A stretch of 64,000 bases of DNA from Gammaproteobacteria bacterium (GCA_026709365.1 JAPOTD010000055.1:62001-126000), one strand, 5' to 3'. Numbered from the stretch's first letter, positions 53,970 to 62,602 are shown. A program made the numbers and translations. Notes: a model not told the origin generated them from the sequence alone.

Positions 53970-54998
53970 ATGTCAGAGGATGCTTTTGGGATACTGAGAG
54001 ATCTTCAGAAGATAAAGGAAGAAATGCTCGGTAACTGTGGAAAAGGTGGAAGAATCTTTTACAGGGGAGTAAGTTCTGAGTGTTATGAATTGCAACCCTT
54101 TGTGATGAGAAAGCCGTCTCACAAAAAGAATGAAGGGGTTATGCTGACTGACTTTATGACAGCTCATCCGGAAGAGTTCCCTAGGTCTGAATCAGCCATT
54201 TCGCAGTGGGCCCGCGCTCAACACTATAGGCTTCCAACTCGACTTCTCGATATAACAAGCAATCCACTTGTGGCACTTTACTTTGCTTGCGGTGAAGTTT
54301 TTGATCGAAACAGTGGTAGGAATGGACGAGTAGATATTTTCATGGTGAATGACCCCAAGTCAAGCAAAGTTAGCGGCAGTGCGGTGTCTGATCCATCCAA
54401 GTACCGCATTGTGAGAACCTTCAATATTGATACGCTTGCTGCCGTTGGCAATTTCGCTAAACTCAACGACAATGATCGGAGGCATATAATTGACAAGGCG
54501 TTGATATGCATGGGTGAGGGAAGAAATATGGAAAGACCGAGGGTTCATGAAGAAGGAGACGAGGATAGAGCGGTCAAAAAGCTATTTCATTCGATAGCAG
54601 ATGAGAAGCCAGCATACACTAGCGGTATTTTTCCCGAGCATTTCTTCGGAATCTATATTGCTATACCACAGCAATCAAATGCAAGAGTGCGGGCTCAGAG
54701 TGGCGCTTTTCTTGTTTCCGCACACCACGAGTCATTAGAAAGGCAAAAGGTACTGAAGAAGCTTGATCAGTTGTGGAAAACGAAAAAGGCTAAGTATCCT
54801 CGCGGTCTAAAAAGGGGTATGAAAGATTTGAGGCGGGAGATTAAACGTCGATACCAACACAAGACGTTAAAGGTGCCTGGTAGCAAAAAAGGAGATGTAC
54901 TCGAACTACTACGCGACCTCTCAATTCGCAATGACACACTGTTTCCAGGTTTGGAGTCATCAGCAAAGTCGATCAGCTCTCAGTACGGCGAGGATTAG
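53970..54998 (+). CDS. FRG-domain protein
   Basis: A 342-residue protein with the FRG signature: RIFYRGVSSECYELQPFVMRK near the N-terminus and QHYRLPTRLLDITSNPLVALYFAC at about residue 85-108. FRG proteins are widespread next to restriction, toxin and phage genes and are suspected effectors; their chemistry is not settled. The C-terminal half is basic and helical. The gene is much AT-richer than the housekeeping part of the window, a sign of transfer. Start: ATG 53970, with GAGGTGGGAG before it; GTG 53961 is in frame too. It ends 28 bases from the convergent nuclease gene. Confidence 0.8.
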   Translation: MSEDAFGILRDLQKIKEEMLGNCGKGGRIFYRGVSSECYELQPFVMRKPSHKKNEGVMLTDFMTAHPEEFPRSESAISQWARAQHYRLPTRLLDITSNPLVALYFACGEVFDRNSGRNGRVDIFMVNDPKSSKVSGSAVSDPSKYRIVRTFNIDTLAAVGNFAKLNDNDRRHIIDKALICMGEGRNMERPRVHEEGDEDRAVKKLFHSIADEKPAYTSGIFPEHFFGIYIAIPQQSNARVRAQSGAFLVSAHHESLERQKVLKKLDQLWKTKKAKYPRGLKRGMKDLRREIKRRYQHKTLKVPGSKKGDVLELLRDLSIRNDTLFPGLESSAKSISSQYGED

Positions 54999-55026
54999 GC
55001 GCGAGGTCATTTGGGTCAGCGGTGAC

Positions 55027-56214
55027 TCACCCTTTGCTATCTCCAGAGTTCGGGCGACTCCCTGCTCTTCTTACTTCCATACGCGACGGCCTGGGGAGTA
55101 TGATCACTTTTTTTATCCCCTCCAAACCTTCGAGGCCCGCTTTGAGTGTCTGATACTCCTCTGTTTGTCGACACTCATCCCAAATAAAGATGATCAGAGT
55201 TGAGTATCTGGTGCTAGGGGTTAGGTATAGTGAGCAGTCTGCGGCGACCTCTTCGGTGATTTCTCTGCAGGCCGCTGGCCCCGCGCGCCGCATGAACTTC
55301 ACCTCGATGATTGTTTCGAGTGACGGAACGCCAAGATCGTACCGGGGGGCCTTATGGCCGACCTTAGGCAGAAACTCCTCATCAACTAGGTCTGCATACA
55401 CTGGCCGCAGCACCGTCCAGAGCAGATTCTGGACATGGTATTCGTGACGGATCTCCCATTGCTCCATCGGTACCCGCTTAACTCGCGTGTGTGTTTCATA
55501 GGTCCAATGCGACATCGATTGCGCCAAGCCTTCAAGGCTGGCGATGAGACCGGCAATATCGGACTCTGCGATCGGCAGCGCGGCGAGCGCCGCGGCACAG
55601 CGGTCGAAAACGGCGCGATTCAACGCGATTTGCACAGGTTCATCTTCTCCAACACGAGTGATCATCTCACTCCACCCAGATTGCACCTCACCCGGTGTTG
55701 CCGTCTTCACAAATGCAACGGCAACACGAGGGTCTTTAGTCGAGGTCCTACAATTCGGATCAACAACGCCCTTGGCAATCGCCACCAAGTCCGACTGCCA
55801 ATCCCGCGGTTCTAGCATTCTTGACGTGCGCTGCAACAACTCATGCAGCCATACTCCGTGGGCCGGCGAGATTCCGGTTGCCTTGGCACCTAAAGCGACT
55901 CCTAGGAGAGCGATACTGTCGATCTCAAAGCGAGGTACCCGGCCTTCAACAAAGTAGGTTCGTCCCGCAAGGTGCTCCAAAGCTGCCTTGAAGGATCCAA
56001 CTACTGGATCGTCAAACGAACGCTTGGCCAAAGCGTAACCCGCCGCAGCAACCTTCTGATACGACTGATCGTCGCCTCGAAGCGAGGAGTGGGCATCCAG
56101 CCTTTCGTTATCTTGCTGTATGAGGTAACTACAAAATGCCGCTACGTGTACTGGTAGCCCCTCGTAGTCATTCGCATCAAGAGCAAGGCAGCGAGCGAGA
56201 TCGCCTATTTTCAT
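55027..56214 (-). CDS. PD-(D/E)XK nuclease, candidate effector of the Argonaute
   Basis: A 395-residue protein. The C-terminal part (about 270-380) has the PD-(D/E)XK pattern: YDLGVPSLETIIEVKF with Asp293, Glu304 and Lys306, then a helix and STLIIFIWDE. Residues 1-260 are helical and not recognised; they may bind the Argonaute or hold the nuclease inactive. The start ATG at 56214 follows the Argonaute stop without a single base between (TAG then ATG), so the two are translated from one message. Catalytically dead long-B Argonautes are known to be paired with effector genes, nucleases among them. That this is such a pair is inferred from position and fold. Confidence 0.75.
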   Translation of the reverse strand: MKIGDLARCLALDANDYEGLPVHVAAFCSYLIQQDNERLDAHSSLRGDDQSYQKVAAAGYALAKRSFDDPVVGSFKAALEHLAGRTYFVEGRVPRFEIDSIALLGVALGAKATGISPAHGVWLHELLQRTSRMLEPRDWQSDLVAIAKGVVDPNCRTSTKDPRVAVAFVKTATPGEVQSGWSEMITRVGEDEPVQIALNRAVFDRCAAALAALPIAESDIAGLIASLEGLAQSMSHWTYETHTRVKRVPMEQWEIRHEYHVQNLLWTVLRPVYADLVDEEFLPKVGHKAPRYDLGVPSLETIIEVKFMRRAGPAACREITEEVAADCSLYLTPSTRYSTLIIFIWDECRQTEEYQTLKAGLEGLEGIKKVIILPRPSRMEVRRAGSRPNSGDSKG

Positions 56215-57132
56215 CTAAAGAAACCAAGGTGTCCTGCCGATCTCCCGAAACCTCACTGCATCATCATCCCAACCCGGTACTTGCTTTAGTCCTGTTAGTC
56301 GCTGAGCGATGAGATCAGAGTACTTGATCGTGATAGGAAATCGCTCTGGAGACATGATCCTCCAGGAGTGTGCGGTAAAATCAAACGCCTGCCTTGTAAG
56401 ATAGGTCATGTCCCGAAATGTGGAATTTCGATGTAGCTTCAGAAGACAAGCCCGTGGCAATCCGTCAGTCTCGCGCTTCAACTCCGAAGCACCTGCAAAC
56501 ACCACGAGCGATTCATAGTTCCCGAGCTTTAGATGCACTCCTCGAGTTGGACCAAGGATGCCCTTCCTTGGCGCGTGGCGCGGTTGGCCCTTCTGATTCC
56601 TATCTAGGATGACAAATGGATGAGAGGGGGCGATGTGAAGGAACGCGTAGGTCACGTTGTCTAGCTCCAATCTCTCGACAGCCGCCTTGATCGCCTCCGC
56701 TTCCATATCTTTGGCTGGCTTGAACATGTGAAAGATCAACCGCACGCGGTCAGTACTTTTCCAATTGTCCTCGTCCCGCACTCGGATGATGGTGGCTTTC
56801 AGCGTATCGGCAAGTGCCGCGGAGTATTCGTCGAAGGGAACCACGTTCGTCCGTTCGCTTAGGTGGTATCCACCGTCGCTGGAGAAGACCGTGGTGATGC
56901 CAACGTGTCGCGTACCGCCTCCCAGCCTGCTGTTTGACGCCACATGGCTGCCTACGCCGATCACGAGTTCGTGAGCAACTGTCTGCTCTGCCCCGAGAAG
57001 CCAAGGTCGCCCACCCAGTTTCGCATACGACGCAAGGCTTATCTGGTTCATTGTGAACACCAAACTGCCAGGATCTTGCCGCATGGTTTCCAGCCGAAAG
57101 TTCTGAACCGCCACATGATTCTTCAAGAGCAT
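56215..57132 (-). CDS. Argonaute C-terminal half (MID end and PIWI)
   Basis: 305 residues if started at the internal ATG 57132, which lies inside the MID pocket, so an independent start is doubtful. The PIWI core is clear: SRLGGGTRHVGITTVFSSDG, HLSERTNVVPFDEYSAAL, YAFLHIAPSHPF and the family end AFDFTAHSWRIMSPERFPI followed by KYSDLIAQRL and TPWFL. The catalytic tetrad is not preserved, so this protein would bind but not cut. It is coupled without a gap to the nuclease gene downstream. Confidence 0.75.
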   Translation of the reverse strand: MLLKNHVAVQNFRLETMRQDPGSLVFTMNQISLASYAKLGGRPWLLGAEQTVAHELVIGVGSHVASNSRLGGGTRHVGITTVFSSDGGYHLSERTNVVPFDEYSAALADTLKATIIRVRDEDNWKSTDRVRLIFHMFKPAKDMEAEAIKAAVERLELDNVTYAFLHIAPSHPFVILDRNQKGQPRHAPRKGILGPTRGVHLKLGNYESLVVFAGASELKRETDGLPRACLLKLHRNSTFRDMTYLTRQAFDFTAHSWRIMSPERFPITIKYSDLIAQRLTGLKQVPGWDDDAVRFREIGRTPWFL

Positions 57133-57327
57133 GGCTTTCGTGCCACAATAAGGGTTCAGGGAACCTTGAAGTTGCTTGAAGCCTTCCTCGACTTGTACAA
57201 GAGCGAGATCCCACTCGAATCCGGATTGAGCTGAGTGTTCAAGGCTCTTCTTGCACGCCTCCTGATAGCCCTCGACATCCGGTCTGGTGGTCGTGAAAGT
57301 TTGTACGTTAGGCTTTTCAAGTTGGAA

Positions 57328-58512
57328 TCAGCGCAGAAAGCCGTCGGCGTAGCGGGCAACTTCCCAGCCTCGGACGCCTGTTTTTGTGTCTGGCATGCCA
57401 TCGAGAAACTTTGCCACAAACGCTTCCACCTGCCCCTCGTACCGAGCTTGGCAGATGATGGCTATGTTGAGTTTCTTCGGTGTGAAGGTGCGTTGGTTGT
57501 ATGGTCCGTTCCTTTTAATTCCCCGTTCACTCCAGCTATCGGTGCGTATGCCGGAAGGATCAAACACCAACGACGGTTTGGCAATCATCTCAGCAAACGG
57601 AAAGTTCGGTTGCTTCGAATCAAGTAGCTCGTCAATCTGGAACCTGGCACCGGGCACGGGCTCCAGTGTTTGAGTGCGCAGAAAGTTCAATGCGTCGTTT
57701 ATCATCTTCAGTCGGCCAGGGCCAGAGTGAAGCCGAGCAGCCTTGCCCTCCGCCTTGGAGAGAACTCCCTCGGCTGCCGGGCCTGCAATCCGGCGGACAC
57801 ACCAGTCAAAGTCGACGCGGCTTCCATTTAGCCGGGCTTCGGCTGCAGGGACTTTCTCCATTCCTTCGCGGTGATCCTCAAGAAGGAGGGTGTCGCCTTC
57901 TACGGCTCCAACGCGTCCGACATTCTGCGGCCACGCGGCTACACGAGGGTCTCGCGCGGGACGGTCGACCAGCACATAGCGGCCTACGGGGGATATGTTG
58001 CGGTTAAGCAGTTCCTTACATGAAGCCAGTACAAGATTGCGTGTGCGAGCATCGCACAACAGACCAAAGAGAGCCTTTCCCGCTGGACTATACAAGGTTC
58101 GCGGTATGAATTGCAGGAGAGAGCGCTTTTGCAGCCATTCCGGCAAACTCACGTGACTAACGTAGTTGCGGTTGGCGCTACCAAGTATCTCAACAGGATA
58201 GTCTCGCGCGATTTCTCTCTTGCCATGGAATGTTCGGATCAATGCAGCATTGAGTAGTGGTCCCCAGTATCGCCGGCACTCCTTCAGGTCAATCTCTTTG
58301 CGTGTGTCGCTAAGGGGCTCGACTCCTTGTGCAACCGGAATCTCTATGATGGCATTGTCCAGCCCATCCCGTTTGAACACATGCGTTTGACCAAACTCGA
58401 TACGCAAATCTCTAAGGACTTCTTCCGAATATGGGCGGCAGCCGATAGTCACTCTTGTCTCTCCGACAATTCGGACAGGAGCGAAATTCAACATGAGGTC
58501 TGTTATCGACAC
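57328..58512 (-). CDS. Argonaute N-terminal half (N, PAZ-like and start of MID)
   Basis: 394 residues from ATG 58512 to the TGA. It begins with MSITDLMLNFAPVRIVGE, the RsAgo-like N-domain start, and continues through a compact PAZ-like part and linker to the first strand of MID (KLNIAIICQARYEGQVEAFV near residue 350). On its own this half lacks the guide pocket and PIWI and could not hold a guide. The sequence is AT-richer than the flanking housekeeping genes. Upstream, 58513-58888 has no recognisable gene, so its promoter should lie there. Confidence 0.75.
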   Translation of the reverse strand: MSITDLMLNFAPVRIVGETRVTIGCRPYSEEVLRDLRIEFGQTHVFKRDGLDNAIIEIPVAQGVEPLSDTRKEIDLKECRRYWGPLLNAALIRTFHGKREIARDYPVEILGSANRNYVSHVSLPEWLQKRSLLQFIPRTLYSPAGKALFGLLCDARTRNLVLASCKELLNRNISPVGRYVLVDRPARDPRVAAWPQNVGRVGAVEGDTLLLEDHREGMEKVPAAEARLNGSRVDFDWCVRRIAGPAAEGVLSKAEGKAARLHSGPGRLKMINDALNFLRTQTLEPVPGARFQIDELLDSKQPNFPFAEMIAKPSLVFDPSGIRTDSWSERGIKRNGPYNQRTFTPKKLNIAIICQARYEGQVEAFVAKFLDGMPDTKTGVRGWEVARYADGFLR

Positions 58513-58888
58513 GGGAAGCCGGGAGATCGCGTTTGAGTGACTCTATCGACCATGACGTACGGTCGCCATTTTCAGAAAAAAAGACATTATAGCCCGGATG
58601 TTGCGCGGGTGGTTCAACTTCAGGGGTTGGGGTGGGGTCGGGTTATCGATTGCTGCCGACTACGGGTGTTGGACGGCATCACCGAACCTACTTTGGGTTG
58701 TGCCATGTGGATGGTGTCCAGCCGCTTTTTTTTGGATCCATCGCCGACAGGGGCATCCGTCGCAGTCCTTCGACGGCGTGTGGGTAAGGCTGCTCAGAGG
58801 AAGCGGGGCAGATTGTCGTTGAGACGGCTCTGCCGTCGGATTGCCGGGCGGAGTCGTATGCCGCCTAACGGCACGTGCCTGGTGAATC
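58513..58888. other. Gap upstream of the Argonaute gene, no gene seen
   Basis: No reading frame with coding character. It is GC-rich again and joins the AT-richer Argonaute segment at its left and the decayed toxin-antitoxin duplicate at its right. The promoter of the Argonaute-nuclease pair should lie at its left end; no consensus boxes are clear. Confidence 0.4.
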
Positions 58889-59132
58889 GGTAGTGGGATT
58901 CGATCCCCAGCAGGACGCTTGCATCGATGCCCAGCACCCTTTCCAACTACAATGCTGTCTTCGGCTCCACCGGGGACTTGCCGGCAATGATCTCGCTGAT
59001 GAGCTTTGGCAAGCGGCCGCACCGCCGCGCCAGCTCGGCGTGAGACAGGCCTACCGCCGCTAGGCGTTCCTCGGTCACCCAGCCCGTGGGCACCGCGTAG
59101 TCGGGCTGGTACTGGTTGCTTGTCTTGGCCAT
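58889..59132 (-). pseudogene. Truncated duplicate of the HTH antitoxin gene
   Basis: From ATG 59132 the frame reads MAKTSNQYQPDYAVPTGWV, RRCGRLPKLISEIIAGKSPVEPKTAL and then a TAG where the intact gene has CAG (Gln). The reading goes on in frame for about 20 more residues to the end of the repeat and is then cut. Only the helix-turn-helix part is left, the ImmA/IrrE part is lost. Plus-strand 59148-59206 is the matching tail of the HigB-like toxin (GIDVAEVTAIEIVDVIDYH). Confidence 0.75.
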
Positions 59133-59206
59133 GCTGGTCTCTGCTTAGTGGTAGTCGATAACGTCAACGATCTCGATGGCCGTGACTTCGGCAACATCAA
59201 TGCCAC
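58889..59206 (+). repeat. 318-bp direct repeat, decayed copy
   Basis: Ungapped match to 62359-62676 (offset 3,470), with about 22 mismatches by hand count (about 93% identity). It carries the start of a HigA-like antitoxin and the end of its toxin gene; the matching copy at the right is intact. Confidence 0.85.
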
Positions 59207-59369
59207 GACCAAGTCTGTTTGGCGGTCCTTCGTTATGCTCGAGATACGTCCCCACGCCGCCGACGTCGGCCCGCCGTCCGCCAACTCGACGAATAGTGCT
59301 GCGCCCTCCCGCCTTGATCGGGCGAACTCGTCCGGCCACCACGAGATCGTCCACGGCGTCAGCCCCTCG

Positions 59370-59501
59370 GTCTCTTAGAACTCCCGGCGGCCTTGGCCGC
59401 TGCGCTCAAAGCAAACCATAATCACCTGTCACTCCGCTTGCGGGCGCCACACCACCGTGCGTCCTTTATCGCTGCTCATTGGATCGTTGCTCCTTCGTCA
59501 T
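59370..59501 (-). mobile_element. IS66-type tnpA relic
   Basis: From ATG 59501 the minus strand reads MTKEQRSNEQR and then a stop; further residues in shifted frames match the start of the IS66 relic at 61434 (MTEEPPSNEQREKLP). Only the beginning of the first transposase gene is left. No terminal repeats are seen. Confidence 0.55.
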
Positions 59502-59604
59502 GGGACAACGAAGGAAACCGAAGGTTCAACCCTTCAGCACCGACGCCTCAATTTGACCGCTGGCATAGCCGCGCGCCGCCCTGTCGGCATTGTCCTCGAT
59601 CAGT

Positions 59605-60480
59605 TCAAATGCGCCTGACTGCTTCAACACTCTGCACCAGCAGTGGCCTAAAGGACTCGTCTTGACCTTGGGTCTCCCTGCCCAACTTGACGGCAAGGTC
59701 AAGTTCCACGGTGAATGGTTTCGCAGTCTTGAAAGGATAACTCGTCAGCGCAGAATGAACCTCTCTTCCCAGCGGAAATGGAAGAGATTCCAGTACTTTG
59801 TCGAACAGAGCTGTCGAGAAGTCGAAAGTCGCACAGTATTCCACAGTGCCGAGGAAAGTATTGGCGCTTGAGGTGAAGACTTGAGAATTCAACTTGGCAA
59901 AGAAGTCGAGTTTGGTTCCGTATAGATCAATTGTAGTCTCCTGGGAAACTCCAATGCGGTGGAGTGCCATACCGTAGTCGGGCACGAATCGTCGCAGCTC
60001 CGGTCTTCGTAGATATCTGGGGCCTAGGAGCTTTTCAATATCGGTCCATCTCGAATCATACTCTGCGAAGCCAAGTTCCAAGAGTGGTTCGGCGCTCTGC
60101 GTCTTGACGCTGAATACGGCAAGTTTGGGGCCGTTGCAGAGAGCAAACTCCTCGCAGCCAATTTTGGGATGAATCGCGTAGCTGTAAGCTTGTTGAATGT
60201 GAACTTTGTCACGCACAGATTGTGTCGGGCTCTTCGCATCCAGGATCAATGCGGGTCGCTCGTCGACAAACAAAGTGTAGTCGGGGACAGTCCTAACAGG
60301 ATGCTGACTTGTCCCAACACGGATGAACGGATGGCTCAAAGTCTTGCTCCGGACGACTCGTGCAGGACCATGCGGAGAAAATCCGAGTCGATCAAGGATT
60401 GGAGTGACGATCAGCTCACGGACAGAGTCCTCCTTGAAGTTCGGATCCTCAAACAACTTAGGCGTGATTCCTTCGAACAT
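59605..60480 (-). CDS. Stand-alone HsdR N-terminal-like nuclease-fold protein
   Basis: From ATG 60480 (AGGAG upstream) the protein has 291 residues. The N-terminal half is the type I restriction enzyme R-subunit N-terminal fold: FKEDSVRELIVTPILDRLGF, VPDYTLFVDERPALILDAKSP (Asp67, Asp81, Lys83 of the PD-(D/E)XK site) and IQQAYSYAIHPKI. No helicase motor follows; the last 120 residues are unrecognised. Such orphan proteins occur in defence islands. It is flanked by the two IS66 relics and by the duplicated toxin-antitoxin pieces. The frame is open to 60540, but the ribosome site favours 60480. Confidence 0.8.
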   Translation of the reverse strand: MFEGITPKLFEDPNFKEDSVRELIVTPILDRLGFSPHGPARVVRSKTLSHPFIRVGTSQHPVRTVPDYTLFVDERPALILDAKSPTQSVRDKVHIQQAYSYAIHPKIGCEEFALCNGPKLAVFSVKTQSAEPLLELGFAEYDSRWTDIEKLLGPRYLRRPELRRFVPDYGMALHRIGVSQETTIDLYGTKLDFFAKLNSQVFTSSANTFLGTVEYCATFDFSTALFDKVLESLPFPLGREVHSALTSYPFKTAKPFTVELDLAVKLGRETQGQDESFRPLLVQSVEAVRRI

Positions 60481-60894
60481 GTTCAGCTCCTGACGATTGG
60501 TTTGGGCGGCGCCTCTTTGCCGCGTACGCTTGAACAACATAACCTACGTCAGCACGTCAACATGGCTGCTCTTCACCGCACAGCCGAAACGGTCAGAGGC
60601 GAAATGATCATTCACCCACTACAACACTTCGTCGTGCCTAGAATGTGTGCTGTGCCTTATCACTTCCCACAGTCAACCAACCCAGATGATACATCCTCGG
60701 TCCATCACTTTAACACTTCAACTGCCGCCGCCTGACGCTGTCGCCGCCCGACGCGGGGCCTAGCCGAATGGCGGGAGAGGCGGGCAACGAGCGGGCGGGG
60801 GAATCGCATGAGCGTCCCGCCCGCTGCGTGAAGTCAGGTGAACCAGTCAACCTTCCGCCGGAGCTCGGAGACCGCGCCCGTCGGTTGGGCGTTA
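60481..60894. other. Gap with no gene seen
   Basis: Between the HsdR-N-like gene and the IS66 relic I find no frame with coding character and no clear repeat. The promoter of the HsdR-N-like gene should be at its left end. Confidence 0.4.
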
Positions 60895-61437
60895 TCCTGC
60901 TATAGGGCTTCAACTTGGGCGCTCGGCAAACTCGGTGGTGTCCATGGCAGCGATGCCGAGATCCAACCAGAACCGCCCTCGTCAGGCAGCCCTCCGAAAG
61001 CGCCTGCGCTTGCCAACTCACTTCGATGTCCTTGCCCTCAAGCTGCGTGCGCAGCGCCGTCCGGCTGAGCTCGGTCTTCCGCTCCCGTCGATCCCCGCGA
61101 ACCGGCCCGACTCCAGCCGCTTCGACCAGACCCACCACCTGTCGCCGTCGAACGCGAGCACCTTCAGGATCGTCCGGCGCCGGTTCGCGAACACGAAGCA
61201 GCTCACGTCCGTCGGGTCCGCGCCCAGATCGTTGCGCACCGTCACCAACAGCCCGTCGAACGAGCGCCGCCACCAAGAGAACGTCCCCGGCGCAAGCCCC
61301 TCGGCCTCGCAGAACTCACGTTGGCCCTGGCCGCTGCGCTCGAAGGGCACCATGATCGCCCGCCGCTCCGGCCGTGTGCGGCGCACCGCCGGCAGCTTTT
61401 CTCTTTGCTCATTGGATGGTGGCTCCTCCGTCATGGA
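60895..61437 (-). mobile_element. Degenerate IS66-family element (tnpA-tnpB remains)
   Basis: The minus strand carries the start of IS66 TnpA and most of TnpB. After the open frame ends its match near ESGRFAG, the TnpB match continues in another frame (KTELSRTALRTQLEGKDIEVS) down to about 60,900, so the element has a frameshift. The main TnpC transposase is absent and no inverted ends are visible. It is not mobile by itself. Confidence 0.7.
61018..61434 (-). pseudogene. Hybrid IS66 TnpA/TnpB open frame
   Basis: A 138-residue open frame. Residues 1-55 are TnpA-like (FERSGQGQREFCEAEGLAPG, then TFSWW). From residue about 56 it becomes TnpB-like (RRSFDGLLVTVRNDLGADP, then CFVFANRRRTILKVLAFDG and WSKRLESGRF), so a deletion joined the two genes in frame. 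The last 25 residues are out of frame relative to TnpB. A working product is unlikely. Confidence 0.7.
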
Positions 61438-61513
61438 ACGACCAAGTAAACCGGAAGTTCAGCCCGGCCAAGCTCTCTTAAACGGGCCAACTCATGCAAC
61501 ATCCGCGCTAGGG

Positions 61514-62602
61514 TCATTTCTCTACCCACTTTAACTTCACCTTCAGCCCATTCAGCTTATTCCACTGTAGCCGCTTTTCGTGCTGGAGCCTTCCAACCAG
61601 TATCCCCGGAGCAATGCCTTGATCCTCGGCGAACATCCGGATGTTCCCCTCGCTGTAGTCGCCAATTCGGGCAAAGTGTCCCCAAGCGGCTTTCGGGACG
61701 AGGAAGTCAGTGGCCCACTGGTTGGCCTCGGCTTCTACACCATCCACCTCGCCATTGGTGCCGTCGAGAAAGACGCTCTTCTTGCTGTGCAGCAGAATAT
61801 GGGCGGCCTCATGGAACAGGCTGAACCACAGGTGGTCGTCGGTTTTGTGGCGGGCGCTTAGGGCGACCAAGGGTTTGCCGGGTGCCAGCCACCAAGCGGC
61901 GCCGCTGAGCCGCACCTTGGGCAGCGGCTTGACCAGCGCCAAGGCAACGCCAGCCCCATTGAAGAGCGAAATGGCCTTGGGCAACGATGACTCTATCGGG
62001 TCGCCCGTCAGTTCGCGCACTTTGTGCAGTGCCTGCTTGAAATTCGACTCGCTGTAGTCAGCAACGGTCTGGCTGGCGGCTTTGGTTTCGGTCAGGCGCA
62101 ACCAGGTGGCCAAGGCGAATTCGTCGCTTTCGAAGCTGGGGCTGTGTCGGTAGGCTACGTTCGCAGCGCCGTATTTGGCTTGCCAGGCCTCAATCGACCC
62201 CACGCCGAAGAACGACAGCAGCGCAGACGCTGTTGCGCTGGGTGACTTGGGTTTTTCGAATGCGCCGCGTTTCACCAATTCCTGCACGGGAAAGGACTTC
62301 ACCCATGCTTCGATTGCAGCGGCATCCTTCGATTCGGATTCTCGCGCCTGATGCAGTTGGTAATGGGATTCGATCCCCAGCAGGACGCTTGCATCGATGC
62401 CCAGCACCCTTTCCAACTGCAATGCGGTCTTTGGCTCCACGGGGGCCTTGCCGGCAATGATCTCGCTGATGAGCTTTGGCGAGCGGCCGCACCGCCGCGC
62501 CAGCTCGGCATGGGACAGGCCTTGCGCCGCTAGGCGTTCCTCGATCACCCAGCCCGTCGGCACCGTGTAGTCGGGCCGGTACTGGTTGCTTGTCTTGGCC
62601 AT
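61514..62602 (-). CDS. HigA-like antitoxin with ImmA/IrrE metalloprotease domain
   Basis: A 362-residue two-domain protein. The N-terminal Xre helix-turn-helix lies at about 22-75 (GLSHAELARRCGRSPKLISEII). The C-terminal ImmA/IrrE domain carries FHEAAHILLHS, a HExxH zinc motif, near residue 265, and DFLVPKAAW. It starts 12 bases after the HigB-like toxin stop, toxin first, as in higBA loci. In such pairs the protein both represses the operon and neutralises the toxin; the protease domain may control its release. Part of the gene is duplicated at 58889-59132. Confidence 0.85.
   Translation of the reverse strand: MAKTSNQYRPDYTVPTGWVIEERLAAQGLSHAELARRCGRSPKLISEIIAGKAPVEPKTALQLERVLGIDASVLLGIESHYQLHQARESESKDAAAIEAWVKSFPVQELVKRGAFEKPKSPSATASALLSFFGVGSIEAWQAKYGAANVAYRHSPSFESDEFALATWLRLTETKAASQTVADYSESNFKQALHKVRELTGDPIESSLPKAISLFNGAGVALALVKPLPKVRLSGAAWWLAPGKPLVALSARHKTDDHLWFSLFHEAAHILLHSKKSVFLDGTNGEVDGVEAEANQWATDFLVPKAAWGHFARIGDYSEGNIRMFAEDQGIAPGILVGRLQHEKRLQWNKLNGLKVKLKWVEK

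Larger units (their letters stand above)
56215..58512 (-). pseudogene. Long-B type prokaryotic Argonaute interrupted by one in-frame TGA
   Basis: Read in one frame from ATG 58512 to TAG 56215 the gene has 765 sense positions, close to the 777 residues of RsAgo. The only interruption is TGA at 57330-57328 (codon 395). Reading through gives FQLEKPNVQTF and later NPYCGTKAMLLKNHVAVQ, a typical MID-domain guide-5'-end pocket (Y...K...LL......Q), which runs on into the PIWI domain, so no frameshift is involved. Catalytic PIWI acids are missing (VIGVGSH and FHMFKPAKD in place of the D and H-x-D motifs), as in the inactive long-B group. The base may be a real nonsense mutation, a strain variant, a sequencing error or a recoded codon. 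The two halves are listed separately. Confidence 0.85.

Noticed and set aside
57328..57330. TGA in the Argonaute as selenocysteine or programmed frameshift
   Set aside because: The site is a variable stretch between strands with no SECIS-like hairpin noticed, and the downstream sequence is in the same frame, so no frameshift is needed.
57156..57419. Separate 87-residue gene on the minus strand inside the Argonaute
   Set aside because: It is in a different frame from both Argonaute halves and has no coding features; the correct frame reads through as MID sequence.
58537..58893. 118-codon plus-strand frame before the duplicate
   Set aside because: No ribosome site, no recognisable domain, and composition like non-coding GC-rich DNA.
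60710..61276. 188-codon minus-strand frame
   Set aside because: Only its middle matches IS66 TnpB after a frameshift; the rest is noise, so it is described as part of the relic.
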